58,828 nt of DNA. Origin: Tepidimonas thermarum. GTDB lineage: Bacteria; Pseudomonadota; Gammaproteobacteria; Burkholderiales; Burkholderiaceae_C. The notes beneath the pieces are model-generated. The model was given only the letters and a program-made list of their open reading frames with translations, had not been told where the DNA came from and ran no database searches. The translations under genes and the position numbers were made by a program. The stretch is taken from positions 1-58,828 of the forward strand of contig NZ_VJOL01000009.1 of NCBI RefSeq assembly GCF_007556705.1, in the 5' to 3' direction. This document shows positions 1 through 8,035 of the stretch, piece after piece (positions within the stretch are counted from its first letter, which is position 1; each line of letters opens with the position of its first letter).

Positions 1-71
1 TTTCCGCAATGCTCGCCGAACTCGACGACGAGTGGCTGACCGGCAAGGTCTATCTCAACTTCAACCTGTAA
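1..71 (+). CDS. C-terminal end of a probable IS256-family transposase (partial)
   Basis: The first 71 bases encode an open C-terminus, with residues LDDEWLTGKVY close to the end and a TAA stop at 69-71. A D/E-E-W-x-T-G-x-x-Y pattern close to the C-terminus is what I recall from IS256/Mutator transposases. The identification leans equally on the terminal-repeat-like sequence that follows. With only about 22 residues visible, another transposase family cannot be excluded. The gene enters from outside the window and reads toward legB. Confidence 0.45.
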   Translation, partial: SAMLAELDDEWLTGKVYLNFNL

Positions 72-127
72 CCCGGTTGTCATGACCACCCAACCGGAAA
101 TTTACAGAAAAGAGGTTGCACAATCCG
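1..127 (+). mobile_element. Right end of an IS256-type (Mutator) insertion sequence
   Basis: Positions 99-126 (TTTACAGAAAAG followed by GTTGCAC) resemble the terminal inverted repeat I know from IS256-family elements. This stretch lies just after the stop codon of a short coding tail that looks like an IS256 transposase end. The rest of the element is outside the window, so the left repeat and the target duplication cannot be checked. The likely outer boundary is about 17 bases before the first possible legB start. Confidence 0.5.
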
Positions 128-145
128 GCGACGATGCGCTAGGAT
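116..145 (+). promoter_or_regulatory. Possible hybrid promoter at the IS/legB junction
   Basis: TTGCAC at 116-121 sits inside the IS terminal repeat and TAGGAT at 140-145 lies outside it, with an 18-base spacer. IS256-type elements are known to create hybrid promoters this way. The matches are weak (3/6 and 4/6). If used, transcription would begin near 152, which would favour ATG 186 over ATG 144 as the legB start. This is inference only. Confidence 0.22.
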
Positions 146-1199
146 GATACGCAACGCCTCAACCCCCATTGTCCCAATCAGCCCGATGGAAATACCCCAA
201 ACCACCGCTTCGTCCGCTGCGCCACGGTGTCTTGTGACCGGGGCCGACGGCTTCATCGGTTCGCACTTGGTTGAAATGCTCGTGGCGCGCGGTTTTCGTG
301 TCCGGGCTTTGGCGCAGTACAACAGCTTCAACCACTGGGGCTGGTTAGAGGGTTTGCCCTGTCTGCCCGAGATCGACGTGCTCACCGGCGACATCCGCGA
401 TCCGCATTTTTGCCGCCGCATGGTCGAAGGGGTGGATATCGTGTTCCATCTTGCGGCGCTGATCGCCATCCCGTACTCCTACGCCGCCCCGGACAGCTAT
501 GTGGACACCAACGTGCGTGGCACGCTCAACATGTGTCAGGCTGCCCATGCCGCTGGGGTGAAGCGCTTCATCCACACCTCCACCAGCGAGGTGTACGGCA
601 CCGCGCGCTATGTGCCCATCGATGAGGCGCATCCACTGCAGCCCCAGTCGCCTTACAGTGCCTCGAAAATTGGCGCGGACGCCATTGCCATGAGTTTTTT
701 CAGCAGCTTTGGTTTGCCGGTGACGGTGGCGCGTCCATTCAATACCTACGGGCCTCGCCAGTCCGCGCGTGCGGTCATTCCCACGATCATCAGCCAGATC
801 GCCGCGGGCAGACGTCGCATCGAACTGGGCGACCTGCGGCCGACGCGGGACTTCAATTACGTCGAAGATACCTGTCGCGGCATGATTGCGCTGGCGGAGT
901 GCCCCGGCGCCGTTGGGGAGGTGGTCAACATCGGTTCGAATACCGAAATTTCCATTGGCGAGACGGTGCATCTGATCCGCGAGCTCATGGGTAGCGATAT
1001 TGAGATCGCGCAGGACGAACGCCGCTTGCGACCCAGCCAATCGGAGGTTTATCGTCTGTGGTGCGACAACCGAAAAATCGTACGGTTGACGGGCTTTACA
1101 CCCCGGGTTTCCTTGCGCGAAGGGCTGATACGGACCATTGCCTGGTTTCGTGACGAGAACAACCTGCGCCGCTATAAAGTCGAGCTCTACAATGTCTGA
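144..1199 (+). CDS. legB: NAD-dependent 4,6-dehydratase LegB (legionaminic acid pathway)
   Basis: Short-chain dehydrogenase/reductase of the extended epimerase/dehydratase type, 351 aa. The Rossmann loop GADGFIG is at residues 33-39. The serine/threonine region TSTSEVYG is near 145-152 and the catalytic YSASK at 171-175. The NSFNHWGW stretch after the second strand is characteristic of LegB, which makes the 4-keto-6-deoxy intermediate from a nucleotide-activated GlcNAc. It is the first gene of a seven-gene operon and its last 8 bases overlap legC. The start is uncertain: ATG 144 has no Shine-Dalgarno at a useful distance, and in-frame ATG 186 (residue 15) would remove an unconserved Ser/Thr/Pro-rich leader but also lacks a good ribosome site. 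The substrate (GDP- or UDP-sugar) cannot be read from sequence. Confidence 0.9.
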   Translation: MIRNASTPIVPISPMEIPQTTASSAAPRCLVTGADGFIGSHLVEMLVARGFRVRALAQYNSFNHWGWLEGLPCLPEIDVLTGDIRDPHFCRRMVEGVDIVFHLAALIAIPYSYAAPDSYVDTNVRGTLNMCQAAHAAGVKRFIHTSTSEVYGTARYVPIDEAHPLQPQSPYSASKIGADAIAMSFFSSFGLPVTVARPFNTYGPRQSARAVIPTIISQIAAGRRRIELGDLRPTRDFNYVEDTCRGMIALAECPGAVGEVVNIGSNTEISIGETVHLIRELMGSDIEIAQDERRLRPSQSEVYRLWCDNRKIVRLTGFTPRVSLREGLIRTIAWFRDENNLRRYKVELYNV

Positions 1200-2352
1200 C
1201 GTGGGCGCTTTCATCCGTTTTGTGCGGGAGCTGTACGGGCAGCGCGAAGGCGCCATTGCGCTGCATGCCCCGACGATGGGCCAACGGGAGAAGGCGTGGG
1301 TCAATCAAGCGATTGACTCCACTTTCGTGTCCAGCGTGGGCGCGTTCGTGACGGAGTTTGAGCAGCGCATCGCCGCCTTCGTGGGTGCGCGGCATGCAGT
1401 CGCCACGGTCAATGGCACGGCGGCGTTGCATGTGGCGCTGCGCGTGGCAGGCGTGCAACCGGGCGACCTCGTGCTGACCCAGGCGCTGACGTTCGTGGCC
1501 ACCTGTAACGCCATCACGTATTGCGGCGCCGAGCCGGTTTTCGTCGATGTGGAGGCCCCAACCCTGGGCATGGACCCGGAGGCGCTCGCGGCCTGGCTTG
1601 CCGACCATGCGGTGCTCGCAGCCGGTCAATGCGTCGAGCGCCAAAGCGGTCGTGTGATCCGCGCCTGTGTGCCGATGCACACCCTCGGCCATCCCGCGCG
1701 GGTCGATGCCATTGCGCAATTGTGTGGCCGCTGGGGACTGGCGTTGATCGAAGACGCTGCCGAGGCACTGGGCAGCTACCGCGCCGGTCGCCACGTCGGG
1801 ACTTTTGGGCGGCTTGGGGCTTTCAGTTTCAATGGCAATAAGGTCATCACGACCGGTGGCGGTGGCGCCGTCGTGACAGACGATGAAGCGCTGGCGCGCT
1901 GGGCACGGCATCTGACCACCACCGCCAAGCGCGTGCATCCGTGGCTGTTCGATCACGACGAGGTCGGCTACAACTACCGCATGCCCAATCTGAACGCAGC
2001 CTTCGGCATCGCGCAATGGGAGCGCTTACCCGCTTTGCTGTCCAGCAAACGTCAGGTGGCGGACGCGTACCGCCAATGGGCGGATCGGCACGGCTGGTGC
2101 TTTGTGCAAGAGCCGTCTGACACTCGCAGCAACTACTGGCTCAATGCTTTTTGTCTGCCGGATCTGCAAGCACGGGACGCGTTTTTGCAGGCAACCAACG
2201 CTGCGGGTGTCATGACACGGCCGCTGTGGACGCCCATGCATCGTTTGCCGATTTACCAACGCTGTCGTCGTGGCGACCTGCCGGTGACGGAAAAGCTTTC
2301 CGATACCGTGGTCAATGTGCCGAGCTCGGCGCTGACCCAAGGGGATGAATGA
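1192..2352 (+). CDS. legC: PLP-dependent aminotransferase LegC
   Basis: DegT/DnrJ/EryC1/StrS-family sugar aminotransferase, 386 aa. It is expected to transfer an amino group to C4 of the 4-keto sugar made by LegB. The PLP-binding lysine should be K217 in FSFNGNKVITTGGGG, and the preceding ALIEDAAEALGS holds the aspartate that contacts the pyridine nitrogen. The overall pattern, including the N-terminal ALHAP segment and the FVSSVG loop, is that of the LegC subfamily rather than PseC. ATG 1192 overlaps the legB stop by 8 bases, which indicates translational coupling. Its own stop overlaps the region of the legG start. Confidence 0.9.
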   Translation: MSDVGAFIRFVRELYGQREGAIALHAPTMGQREKAWVNQAIDSTFVSSVGAFVTEFEQRIAAFVGARHAVATVNGTAALHVALRVAGVQPGDLVLTQALTFVATCNAITYCGAEPVFVDVEAPTLGMDPEALAAWLADHAVLAAGQCVERQSGRVIRACVPMHTLGHPARVDAIAQLCGRWGLALIEDAAEALGSYRAGRHVGTFGRLGAFSFNGNKVITTGGGGAVVTDDEALARWARHLTTTAKRVHPWLFDHDEVGYNYRMPNLNAAFGIAQWERLPALLSSKRQVADAYRQWADRHGWCFVQEPSDTRSNYWLNAFCLPDLQARDAFLQATNAAGVMTRPLWTPMHRLPIYQRCRRGDLPVTEKLSDTVVNVPSSALTQGDE

Positions 2353-2353
2353 C

Positions 2354-3517
2354 ATGACCGTCCGGCGCGTTGCAGTCGTGACGGGCACCCGAGCGGACTA
2401 CGGTTTGCTCTATTGGATCATTCATGATCTTTATCAGGCCTCGGATTTTGAGCTTCAGCTCGTCGTCACCGGGATGCATTTGATGCCGCGATTTGGCCAT
2501 ACGATCGACGGTATTCGGCGTGACGGTTTTCCCATTGCTGCCACTGTGGATCTTGCGATGGTTGACGATAGTCCGCGTGTGGTCGCTCGCGCCATCGGGT
2601 TGGGCACTGCGGGTTTCGCCGACGTTTTTGCGGATCTGCACCCCGACGTCGTGCTGATTCTGGGGGATCGTTTCGAGGCGCTGGCGGCCGCCACCGCGGC
2701 ATTCGCGCAGCGGGTGCCGATTGGCCATATTCATGGCGGCGAAGTCACCGAAGGTACGCTCGACGACGGCTTTCGGCACGCCATTACCAAGTTGTCGGCC
2801 TTGCACTTTACGGCTGCCGAACCCTATCGGCGCCGCGTGATCCAGATGGGGGAGATGCCCGAGCGTGTTTTCAATGTCGGGGCGCCAGGGCTGGAGCATT
2901 TTTTCCGCACGCCGCTGCTGTCCAAGCCGGAGCTCGAGCGGGAGCTGGGCTGCCCGTTGGACGGCGTCGTCTTTCTCGTTACGTTTCATCCCGCGACGCT
3001 CGATCCTGGCAGCCCCGCACAACAGTGCCAGGAACTGCTGGCCGCGCTCGATGCTTTTCCGCAGGCGCGCATCGTCTTTACCCTGCCCAACGCGGATCCT
3101 GGCGGACAGGCGATCATTCCCCTCCTCGAGGACTACGTTCGTCGCCATCCTGGGCGTTGCCGCCTGTATGCATCGCTGGGCCAGCAGCGCTACCTCTCGT
3201 TGCTGCGCCTGGTGGCGGCCGTGGTAGGCAACTCATCCAGTGGGGTGATCGAGGCACCCAGCGCAGGCTGCGCCACGGTCAACATTGGCGACCGGCAGCG
3301 CGGCCGCTTACGCGCAGCCAGCGTGATCGACTGTGCGCCACAGAGGCGCGACATCGAAGCCGCGCTTCGGCGCGTGCTGGACCCGGTGTTTCGGGCGACG
3401 CTTGCAGCGGTGCACAATCCCTACGGCTCGGGCGATGTCGCCGCTCGCATTCTGGCGGTCTTGCGCACGGTCGATCCACCGGGGTTGTTGCGGAAGCCGT
3501 TTTTTGACCTGGGGTGA
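2354..3517 (+). CDS. legG: UDP-GlcNAc 2-epimerase (hydrolysing), LegG/NeuC type
   Basis: Hydrolysing 2-epimerase that releases the nucleotide and gives the 2-epimerised free sugar (2,4-diacetamido-2,4,6-trideoxymannose in the Leg pathway). The NeuC/LegG signature elements are present: GTRADYG at the N-terminus, GDRFEALAAA, HIHGGEVTEG and GNSSSGVIEAPS. About 387 aa, normal for the family. Two starts are possible: ATG 2345, which overlaps the legC stop by 8 bases, and in-frame ATG 2354. AAGGGG at 2339-2344 is correctly spaced only for 2354, so I chose that one. The gene lies between legC and legI, as the order of reactions predicts. Confidence 0.88.
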   Translation: MTVRRVAVVTGTRADYGLLYWIIHDLYQASDFELQLVVTGMHLMPRFGHTIDGIRRDGFPIAATVDLAMVDDSPRVVARAIGLGTAGFADVFADLHPDVVLILGDRFEALAAATAAFAQRVPIGHIHGGEVTEGTLDDGFRHAITKLSALHFTAAEPYRRRVIQMGEMPERVFNVGAPGLEHFFRTPLLSKPELERELGCPLDGVVFLVTFHPATLDPGSPAQQCQELLAALDAFPQARIVFTLPNADPGGQAIIPLLEDYVRRHPGRCRLYASLGQQRYLSLLRLVAAVVGNSSSGVIEAPSAGCATVNIGDRQRGRLRAASVIDCAPQRRDIEAALRRVLDPVFRATLAAVHNPYGSGDVAARILAVLRTVDPPGLLRKPFFDLG

Positions 3518-3523
3518 CGGAGC

Positions 3524-4621
3524 ATGCACGACGATCGTTGTCCAGCGCATGTGCAGGTGATTGCCGAGGCCGGTGTCAACCACAATGGCCAACCGGAGTT
3601 GGCCTTCCAGCTGGTTGAGGCCGCAGCACAGGCCGGGGCCGATGTCATCAAATTCCAGACCTTTCAAGCCGAGCGCCTGGTGACTGCCACGGCACCCAAA
3701 GCTGCGTACCAACAACGCACGACGCGTGGGGACGAGTCACAGCTCGACATGCTGCGACGTCTGGAGCTCCCGCGGCAACTGCACCATGCGCTCAAATCCG
3801 ACGCCGAGCGACGCGGGCTGCGCTTTTTGTCCACCGCGTTCGATGAGGAAAGTCTGCGCTTGTTGGTGGATGAGTTGGGGTTGTCGCTGCTCAAAATCCC
3901 CTCGGGCGAGCTGACCAACGCCCCCTTTCTGCTGCAGCACGCGCGCACGGCCGCGCAGCTGATCGTGTCGACGGGGATGGCCAGCCTGGGTGACATCGAA
4001 CTGGCGCTTGGTGTCATCGCGTTTGGGTGCATCGCTGGCCCGCGCGAGCGGCCGGGCGTGTCCGCCTTCCGCGCCGCATACGCCTCCCGCGAGGGACGGC
4101 TGGCCCTGGCGCAGCGCGTCACCTTGTTGCACTGCGCCAGCGCGTATCCCGCGCCACCGGAAGCGGTCAACCTGCGCGCGATGGAGGCGATGGCCTGTGC
4201 ATTCCATCTGCCCGTTGGCTACTCGGATCACACGCTGGGGATCGAGGTGGCGCTCGCCGCGGTGGCGCGCGGGGCCAGCGTGATCGAAAAGCATCTCACC
4301 ATGGATCGACGGCTGCCGGGGCCGGATCATGCAGCCTCGCTCGAGCCCGACGCGTTTCGGGCGATGACACAGGGCATTCGCCTAGTGACCCTGGCGCTTG
4401 GGGACGGCATCAAGCGGCCGCAGCCACAGGAACTCGATACGGCGGCGGTGGCGCGCAAGAGTTTGGTGGCCAAAGCGCCCATTCAGCGTGGCGAACCCTT
4501 TTCTGCACAAAACGTGGCCATCATGCGGCCGGGGACGGGCATGTCACCGGTTCGGTACTGGGAGTTGCTGGATCGGGTTGCGTCCCGGGACTACGCTGCG
4601 GGTGAACTGTTGGATGAGTGA
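3524..4621 (+). CDS. legI: N,N'-diacetyllegionaminate synthase LegI (NeuB family)
   Basis: Condenses the 6-deoxy-mannosamine derivative with phosphoenolpyruvate to form the nonulosonic acid. 365 aa. The N-terminal TIM-barrel motifs of NeuB are visible: [38 protein letters not shown] and the metal/substrate segment EKHLTMDR with PGPDH. The last 60 residues form the SAF (antifreeze-like) domain typical of sialic acid synthases, starting around [10 protein letters not shown]. It starts six bases after legG and ends overlapping legH (ATGAGTGA). Pseudaminic or N-acetylneuraminic acid synthase activity is the alternative, but the neighbouring legB/legC pair points to legionaminic acid. Confidence 0.9.
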   Translation: MHDDRCPAHVQVIAEAGVNHNGQPELAFQLVEAAAQAGADVIKFQTFQAERLVTATAPKAAYQQRTTRGDESQLDMLRRLELPRQLHHALKSDAERRGLRFLSTAFDEESLRLLVDELGLSLLKIPSGELTNAPFLLQHARTAAQLIVSTGMASLGDIELALGVIAFGCIAGPRERPGVSAFRAAYASREGRLALAQRVTLLHCASAYPAPPEAVNLRAMEAMACAFHLPVGYSDHTLGIEVALAAVARGASVIEKHLTMDRRLPGPDHAASLEPDAFRAMTQGIRLVTLALGDGIKRPQPQELDTAAVARKSLVAKAPIQRGEPFSAQNVAIMRPGTGMSPVRYWELLDRVASRDYAAGELLDE

Positions 4622-5261
4622 ACGCATCGTCATCGTTGGCGCGGGGGGGCACGCCCGTGTGGTCCTGGACGTGCTGCGCCTGTTGGGCTGGGACGTCGCC
4701 GGGGTGCTAACCCCCGACCCACCAACGGGCTGCGTATGGGAGGGGGTGTCCGTGCTTGGCGATGACGCCTGGTTGGGCGAGCCGGGCGCAACGGGCTATG
4801 CGTACGCGATCGGCATCGGCGCGGTCCCAGGCAAGATGATGGCGCGGCGTGCGATGCACATGCGGCTTAGGCAACTCGGCGTTTGCATGCCCGCATTGAT
4901 GCATCCCGCGGCGGTCGTGGCACGAACGGCCGCGGTGGCGTCAGCGGCGCAGATCATGGCTGGTGCCGTGGTACAGCCGGGTGTTCGCATTGGGGTCAAC
5001 GCGTTGGTCAACACGGGTGCCAGGATCGACCATGATTGCACCATCGGTGCCCATGCCCATGTGGCCACGGCGGCCGTGCTGTGTGGGTCGGTTTTCGTGG
5101 GGGAGGGGGCTTTCATCGGCGCGGGTGCGGTCGTGCTGCCGGGTGTGCGCGTGGGGGAGGGGGCGGAAGTCGCCGCAGGCGCCACCGTCACACGCGACAT
5201 CCCTCCGTGGCATCGGTATATTCCGGGGCGTCCCCTCAGAATGCTGGAGGTGCAGGCGTGA
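4614..5261 (+). CDS. legH: Sugar N-acetyltransferase, LegH / NeuD / PglD type
   Basis: 215 aa. The N-terminus [15 protein letters not shown] is the small Rossmann-like domain of the NeuD/PglD group. It is followed from about residue 95 by a left-handed beta-helix of hexapeptide repeats and the C-terminal segment typical of acetyl-CoA-dependent acyltransferases (ending in an IPGRPLRML-like stretch). In the Leg pathway this enzyme would acetylate the C4 amine introduced by LegC. ATG 4614 overlaps the legI stop by 8 bases. O-acetylation of the finished sugar (true NeuD activity) is the alternative role. Confidence 0.85.
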   Translation: MSERIVIVGAGGHARVVLDVLRLLGWDVAGVLTPDPPTGCVWEGVSVLGDDAWLGEPGATGYAYAIGIGAVPGKMMARRAMHMRLRQLGVCMPALMHPAAVVARTAAVASAAQIMAGAVVQPGVRIGVNALVNTGARIDHDCTIGAHAHVATAAVLCGSVFVGEGAFIGAGAVVLPGVRVGEGAEVAAGATVTRDIPPWHRYIPGRPLRMLEVQA

Positions 5262-6319
5262 TCACGGACTGGCAAGGGCTTTTGCTGCGACCGGACGACT
5301 CCATCCGGCGCGCGATCGAGGTCATCGACCGTGGCGCCAAGCGCATCGCGCTGGTGGTCGATGACAGCGGCCGTCTGCTTGGCACCGTCACGGATGGCGA
5401 CATCAGACGAGGTCTGTTGCGCCACTTGGGCCTGGACGCCGCGGTCGTCGAGGTGATGAACCCGCAGCCGCGCGTCCTGCCGCAACATTACCGGCGCGAA
5501 GATGCGCTGCGTCTGCTTGGCAGCGCACAGGTGTTGCAGGTGCCCATTGTGGACGAGGCCGGTGCGCTGGTGGGTCTGGAGACCCTGACCGATCTGCTCA
5601 AGCGCCCGCGACTGGAGAATCCTGTGTTCCTCATGGCCGGCGGCTTGGGCACGCGGCTGCGTCCTTTGACGGACCACTGCCCCAAGCCCATGCTTCCCGT
5701 AGGCGGCAAGCCGATGCTGGAACACATCCTGCAGGACCTGATCGATTACGGCTTCTATCGCTTCTACATCTCGGTGCACTACCTGCGCGAACAGGTCATC
5801 CAGCACTTCCAGGATGGCAGCCGCTGGGGGGTTTCGATCCAATACGTGCACGAAGATCAGCCACTGGGCACCGCCGGTGCGCTGGGCCTGTTGCCCAAGG
5901 ACGCCGTGCAGCGTCCGGTCATCGTGGTCAACGGCGATATCATGACGCGCGTCAACTACGAAGCTTTGTTGCAAGACCACGACCGCCACACGCCCGCCGC
6001 GACCGTGTGCACACGCCAATACGACTTTCAAGTGCCCTACGGGGTCATCGAGCACGACGAGCAGCGCATCACCAACATCGTCGAAAAACCGGTGCACCAC
6101 TTTTTCGTCAGCGCCGGCATCTATGTGCTGGCACCGCAAGTGGTGCATCACATGACGCCGCAGACCCGCATCGACATGCCCGATTTGCTCAAGCGGCAAA
6201 TCGATGCGGGGCGCGAGGTGCGCATGTTCCCCGTGCACGAGTATTGGCTCGATATTGGGCGCATGAGTGATTTCGAGCTGGCCCAGCGTGACGTCCGCCA
6301 GGTGATCGACCGTGGTTGA
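5258..6319 (+). CDS. ptmE: Nucleotidyltransferase with N-terminal CBS pair, PtmE type
   Basis: 353 aa in two parts. Residues 1 to about 120 hold two CBS motifs ([12 protein letters not shown] closes the first; [20 protein letters not shown] the second). From about 125 a sugar-phosphate nucleotidyltransferase follows, with the signature [19 protein letters not shown] and the metal-binding VNGDIM. In Campylobacter PtmE is the GlcN-1-phosphate guanylyltransferase that starts legionaminate synthesis with a GDP-sugar. By analogy this gene should supply the activated substrate of LegB. The start is GTG 5258, with GGAGG at 5246-5250, and it overlaps the legH stop as GTGA. The CBS pair suggests control by an adenine nucleotide; this is inference. 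Confidence 0.85.
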   Translation: MITDWQGLLLRPDDSIRRAIEVIDRGAKRIALVVDDSGRLLGTVTDGDIRRGLLRHLGLDAAVVEVMNPQPRVLPQHYRREDALRLLGSAQVLQVPIVDEAGALVGLETLTDLLKRPRLENPVFLMAGGLGTRLRPLTDHCPKPMLPVGGKPMLEHILQDLIDYGFYRFYISVHYLREQVIQHFQDGSRWGVSIQYVHEDQPLGTAGALGLLPKDAVQRPVIVVNGDIMTRVNYEALLQDHDRHTPAATVCTRQYDFQVPYGVIEHDEQRITNIVEKPVHHFFVSAGIYVLAPQVVHHMTPQTRIDMPDLLKRQIDAGREVRMFPVHEYWLDIGRMSDFELAQRDVRQVIDRG

Positions 6320-7019
6320 CGGCAAGGGGCGGGTGGTCGCACTCATACCGGCGCGCGGCGGCAGCAAAGGCGTGCCGGGCAAAAACCTGCGGGACTTGGG
6401 CGGCAAACCCCTGGTGGCGTGGACGATCGAGGCCGCTCGCCAAGCCGAGTGCATTGACGAGGTGGTGGTGTCCTCGGACGATAACGCCATCCTGAAGGTG
6501 GCCCGTCAGTGGGGTGCGGCGGTGCCGTTTGTGCGGCCCGCGGCATTGGCACGTGACGATACGCCGGGCATCGACGTGGTGCTGCACGCGTTGGAGCAGC
6601 TGCCCCACGCGCACTGGGTGGTGCTGCTGCAGCCCACATCGCCCTTGCGGACAGCGCAGGACATCGAAGCGGCGGTGGCCCGCTGTTGGGAGGCGCGTGC
6701 GCCGGCCTGTGTCAGCGTCAGCGAGGTCGATACCCCGCCCGGGTGGATGTTTCGGCTCTCCGACGATGGACGGCTGCGCGCCATCCTGCCGGAACGCGAG
6801 CGCCCGCTGCGGCGCCAGGACGCGCCGACGCTGTATGCACTCAACGGAGCGGTGTACGTCGCACGCGCCGATTGGCTGCGCCACGCGCGCACCTTTTTGA
6901 CCGACGAGACGGTTGCGTACCGGATGCCGCCGGAGCGATCCATCGACATCGACACGCCGCTGGACCTGATGATTGCGGCGTGCCTGATACGCGAGCGGCA
7001 ACGCGGCGGCGGCGTTTGA
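6312..7019 (+). CDS. legF: CMP-legionaminic acid synthetase (LegF / NeuA family)
   Basis: Cytidylyltransferase that activates the finished nonulosonic acid with CTP, 235 aa. The N-terminal IPARGGSKGVPGKNL loop binds CTP; LLQPTSPLR and the C-terminal RSIDIDTPLDL metal-binding stretch are diagnostic for the CMP-sialate synthetase family. It starts with GTG 6312, overlapping the ptmE stop by 8 bases, and is the last gene of the operon. It is convergent with the flagellin gene that ends at 7044. Specificity for legionaminate rather than N-acetylneuraminate or pseudaminate is inferred from the operon. Confidence 0.9.
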   Translation: MVDGKGRVVALIPARGGSKGVPGKNLRDLGGKPLVAWTIEAARQAECIDEVVVSSDDNAILKVARQWGAAVPFVRPAALARDDTPGIDVVLHALEQLPHAHWVVLLQPTSPLRTAQDIEAAVARCWEARAPACVSVSEVDTPPGWMFRLSDDGRLRAILPERERPLRRQDAPTLYALNGAVYVARADWLRHARTFLTDETVAYRMPPERSIDIDTPLDLMIAACLIRERQRGGGV

Positions 7020-7029
7020 AAGCGCCGCC
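7008..7029. terminator. GC-rich hairpin between convergent legF and flagellin genes
   Basis: GGCGGCG at 7008-7014 pairs with CGCCGCC at 7023-7029 around an 8-base loop, spanning the legF stop codon. No clear U-tract follows on either strand, so intrinsic termination is possible but not proven. The position between two convergent genes fits a shared, two-way terminator. Confidence 0.35.
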
Positions 7030-7043
7030 TGCGTTGTGCCGCC

Positions 7044-7886
7044 TCACCCTTGCAGCAGCCGCAACACGTTCTGCGGCAGCTGGTTGGCCTGGGCGATCAT
7101 GGCGGTGCCGGCCTGCTGCAGGATCTGCGTGCGGCTGAGGTTGGCGGTCTCGGCCGCGAAGTCGGCGTCCATGATGCGGCCGCGGGCGGCCTGCTGCTTC
7201 TCGATGCCCACGCGCAAGTTGGTCATGATGTTTTCGAAGCGGCTCATGTAGGCCCCCATCTCCGCGCGGCGCGCCACGATGCCCTGGATGGCCGTATCCA
7301 GGGTTCCCAGGATAGACGCAATATTAGACGGTATAGCGCTCGCGGAGATGGAGAAGCCACTAGCCATCGCAGAACCAACGCCAGAAAGTCCAGCCAGCGA
7401 GTTCAGTGTAAAGCTGATCGTCTGCCCCCCTTGCGCGCCGATTTGAAACACAAAGCTACCCGCCTGGGAGCCCAATATCTGTCGGCCGTTGAAGTTCGTT
7501 TGTTCGCCAATGCGCCGGAGTTCCTGCGAGAGCTGACGAAACTCCTGGTTGATGTTGATGCGCTCTGCGCCACCGTTGGTGCCGTTGCCGGCGCGCAGGG
7601 CCAGATCGCGCATGCGCTGCAGCACGTCGGTGACCGTGGACAGGGCGCCGTCGATGACCTCCACCATGGAGAGCGCATCGGCCGTGTTTTGCAGCGCGAC
7701 GGTCATGCCGCGTGCCTGGCTGTTCATGCGCTCGGCAATGCCCAAGCCCGCTGCGTCGTCTTTGGCGGTGTTGACCCGCAGCCCCGACGACAGGCGTGCC
7801 ATCGTGGTCTGCAGCGACTGCATGTTGTTGATGGTGTTGCGCTGGGCATTCAGCGACATCACGTTGGTGTTGATGGTCAGGGCCAT
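7044..7886 (-). CDS. fliC: Flagellin, copy 1
   Basis: Flagellar filament subunit, 280 aa. The conserved N-terminal D0/D1 half starts with INTN followed by SLNAQRN, LSSGLRVNTAKDDAAGL and AERMNSQARG. The conserved C-terminal half has MSRFENIMTNLRVGIEKQ, RIMDADFAAETANLSR and a NQLPQNVL ending. The central segment (about residues 140-200) is very short, so the protein lacks D2/D3 outer domains. That segment is rich in Ser, for example SAMASGFSISASAI. Export would be by the flagellar type III system; there is no signal peptide. The ATG at 7886 is preceded by an AGGAGCG ribosome site. The gene ends 24 bases from legF and follows fliD after a terminator, so it needs its own promoter. Only a -10-like TCCGATCA (complement of 7967-7974) without a matching -35 was seen. 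Confidence 0.95.
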   Translation of the reverse strand: MALTINTNVMSLNAQRNTINNMQSLQTTMARLSSGLRVNTAKDDAAGLGIAERMNSQARGMTVALQNTADALSMVEVIDGALSTVTDVLQRMRDLALRAGNGTNGGAERININQEFRQLSQELRRIGEQTNFNGRQILGSQAGSFVFQIGAQGGQTISFTLNSLAGLSGVGSAMASGFSISASAIPSNIASILGTLDTAIQGIVARRAEMGAYMSRFENIMTNLRVGIEKQQAARGRIMDADFAAETANLSRTQILQQAGTAMIAQANQLPQNVLRLLQG

Positions 7887-7980
7887 GGTGCGCTCCTAGC
7901 GGTGGTTCCGGGGAATCAGCGGCCTGGCGTGCGGTTGGGGCTCGTCCAGCGCCTCCATGGCCGTAATGATCGGAGCGCCT

Positions 7981-8010
7981 GAAAAAAACAAAGCCCCGAT
8001 AAACGGGGCT
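7981..8010 (-). terminator. Intrinsic terminator of fliD
   Basis: On the minus strand AGCCCCG (8010-8004) pairs with CGGGGCT (7998-7992) around a 5-base loop. A T-rich run, TTGTTTTTTTC, follows at 7991-7981. This is a textbook Rho-independent terminator 25 bases after the fliD stop. Confidence 0.85.
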
Positions 8011-8035
8011 GGCTCATGGCTGTTCGTGCGACCGT

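Noticed and set aside
7896-7961. 20-codon frame (minus strand) just upstream of flagellin copy 1
   Set aside because: No ribosome site, no similarity, and it ends at the flagellin ribosome site; probably chance.
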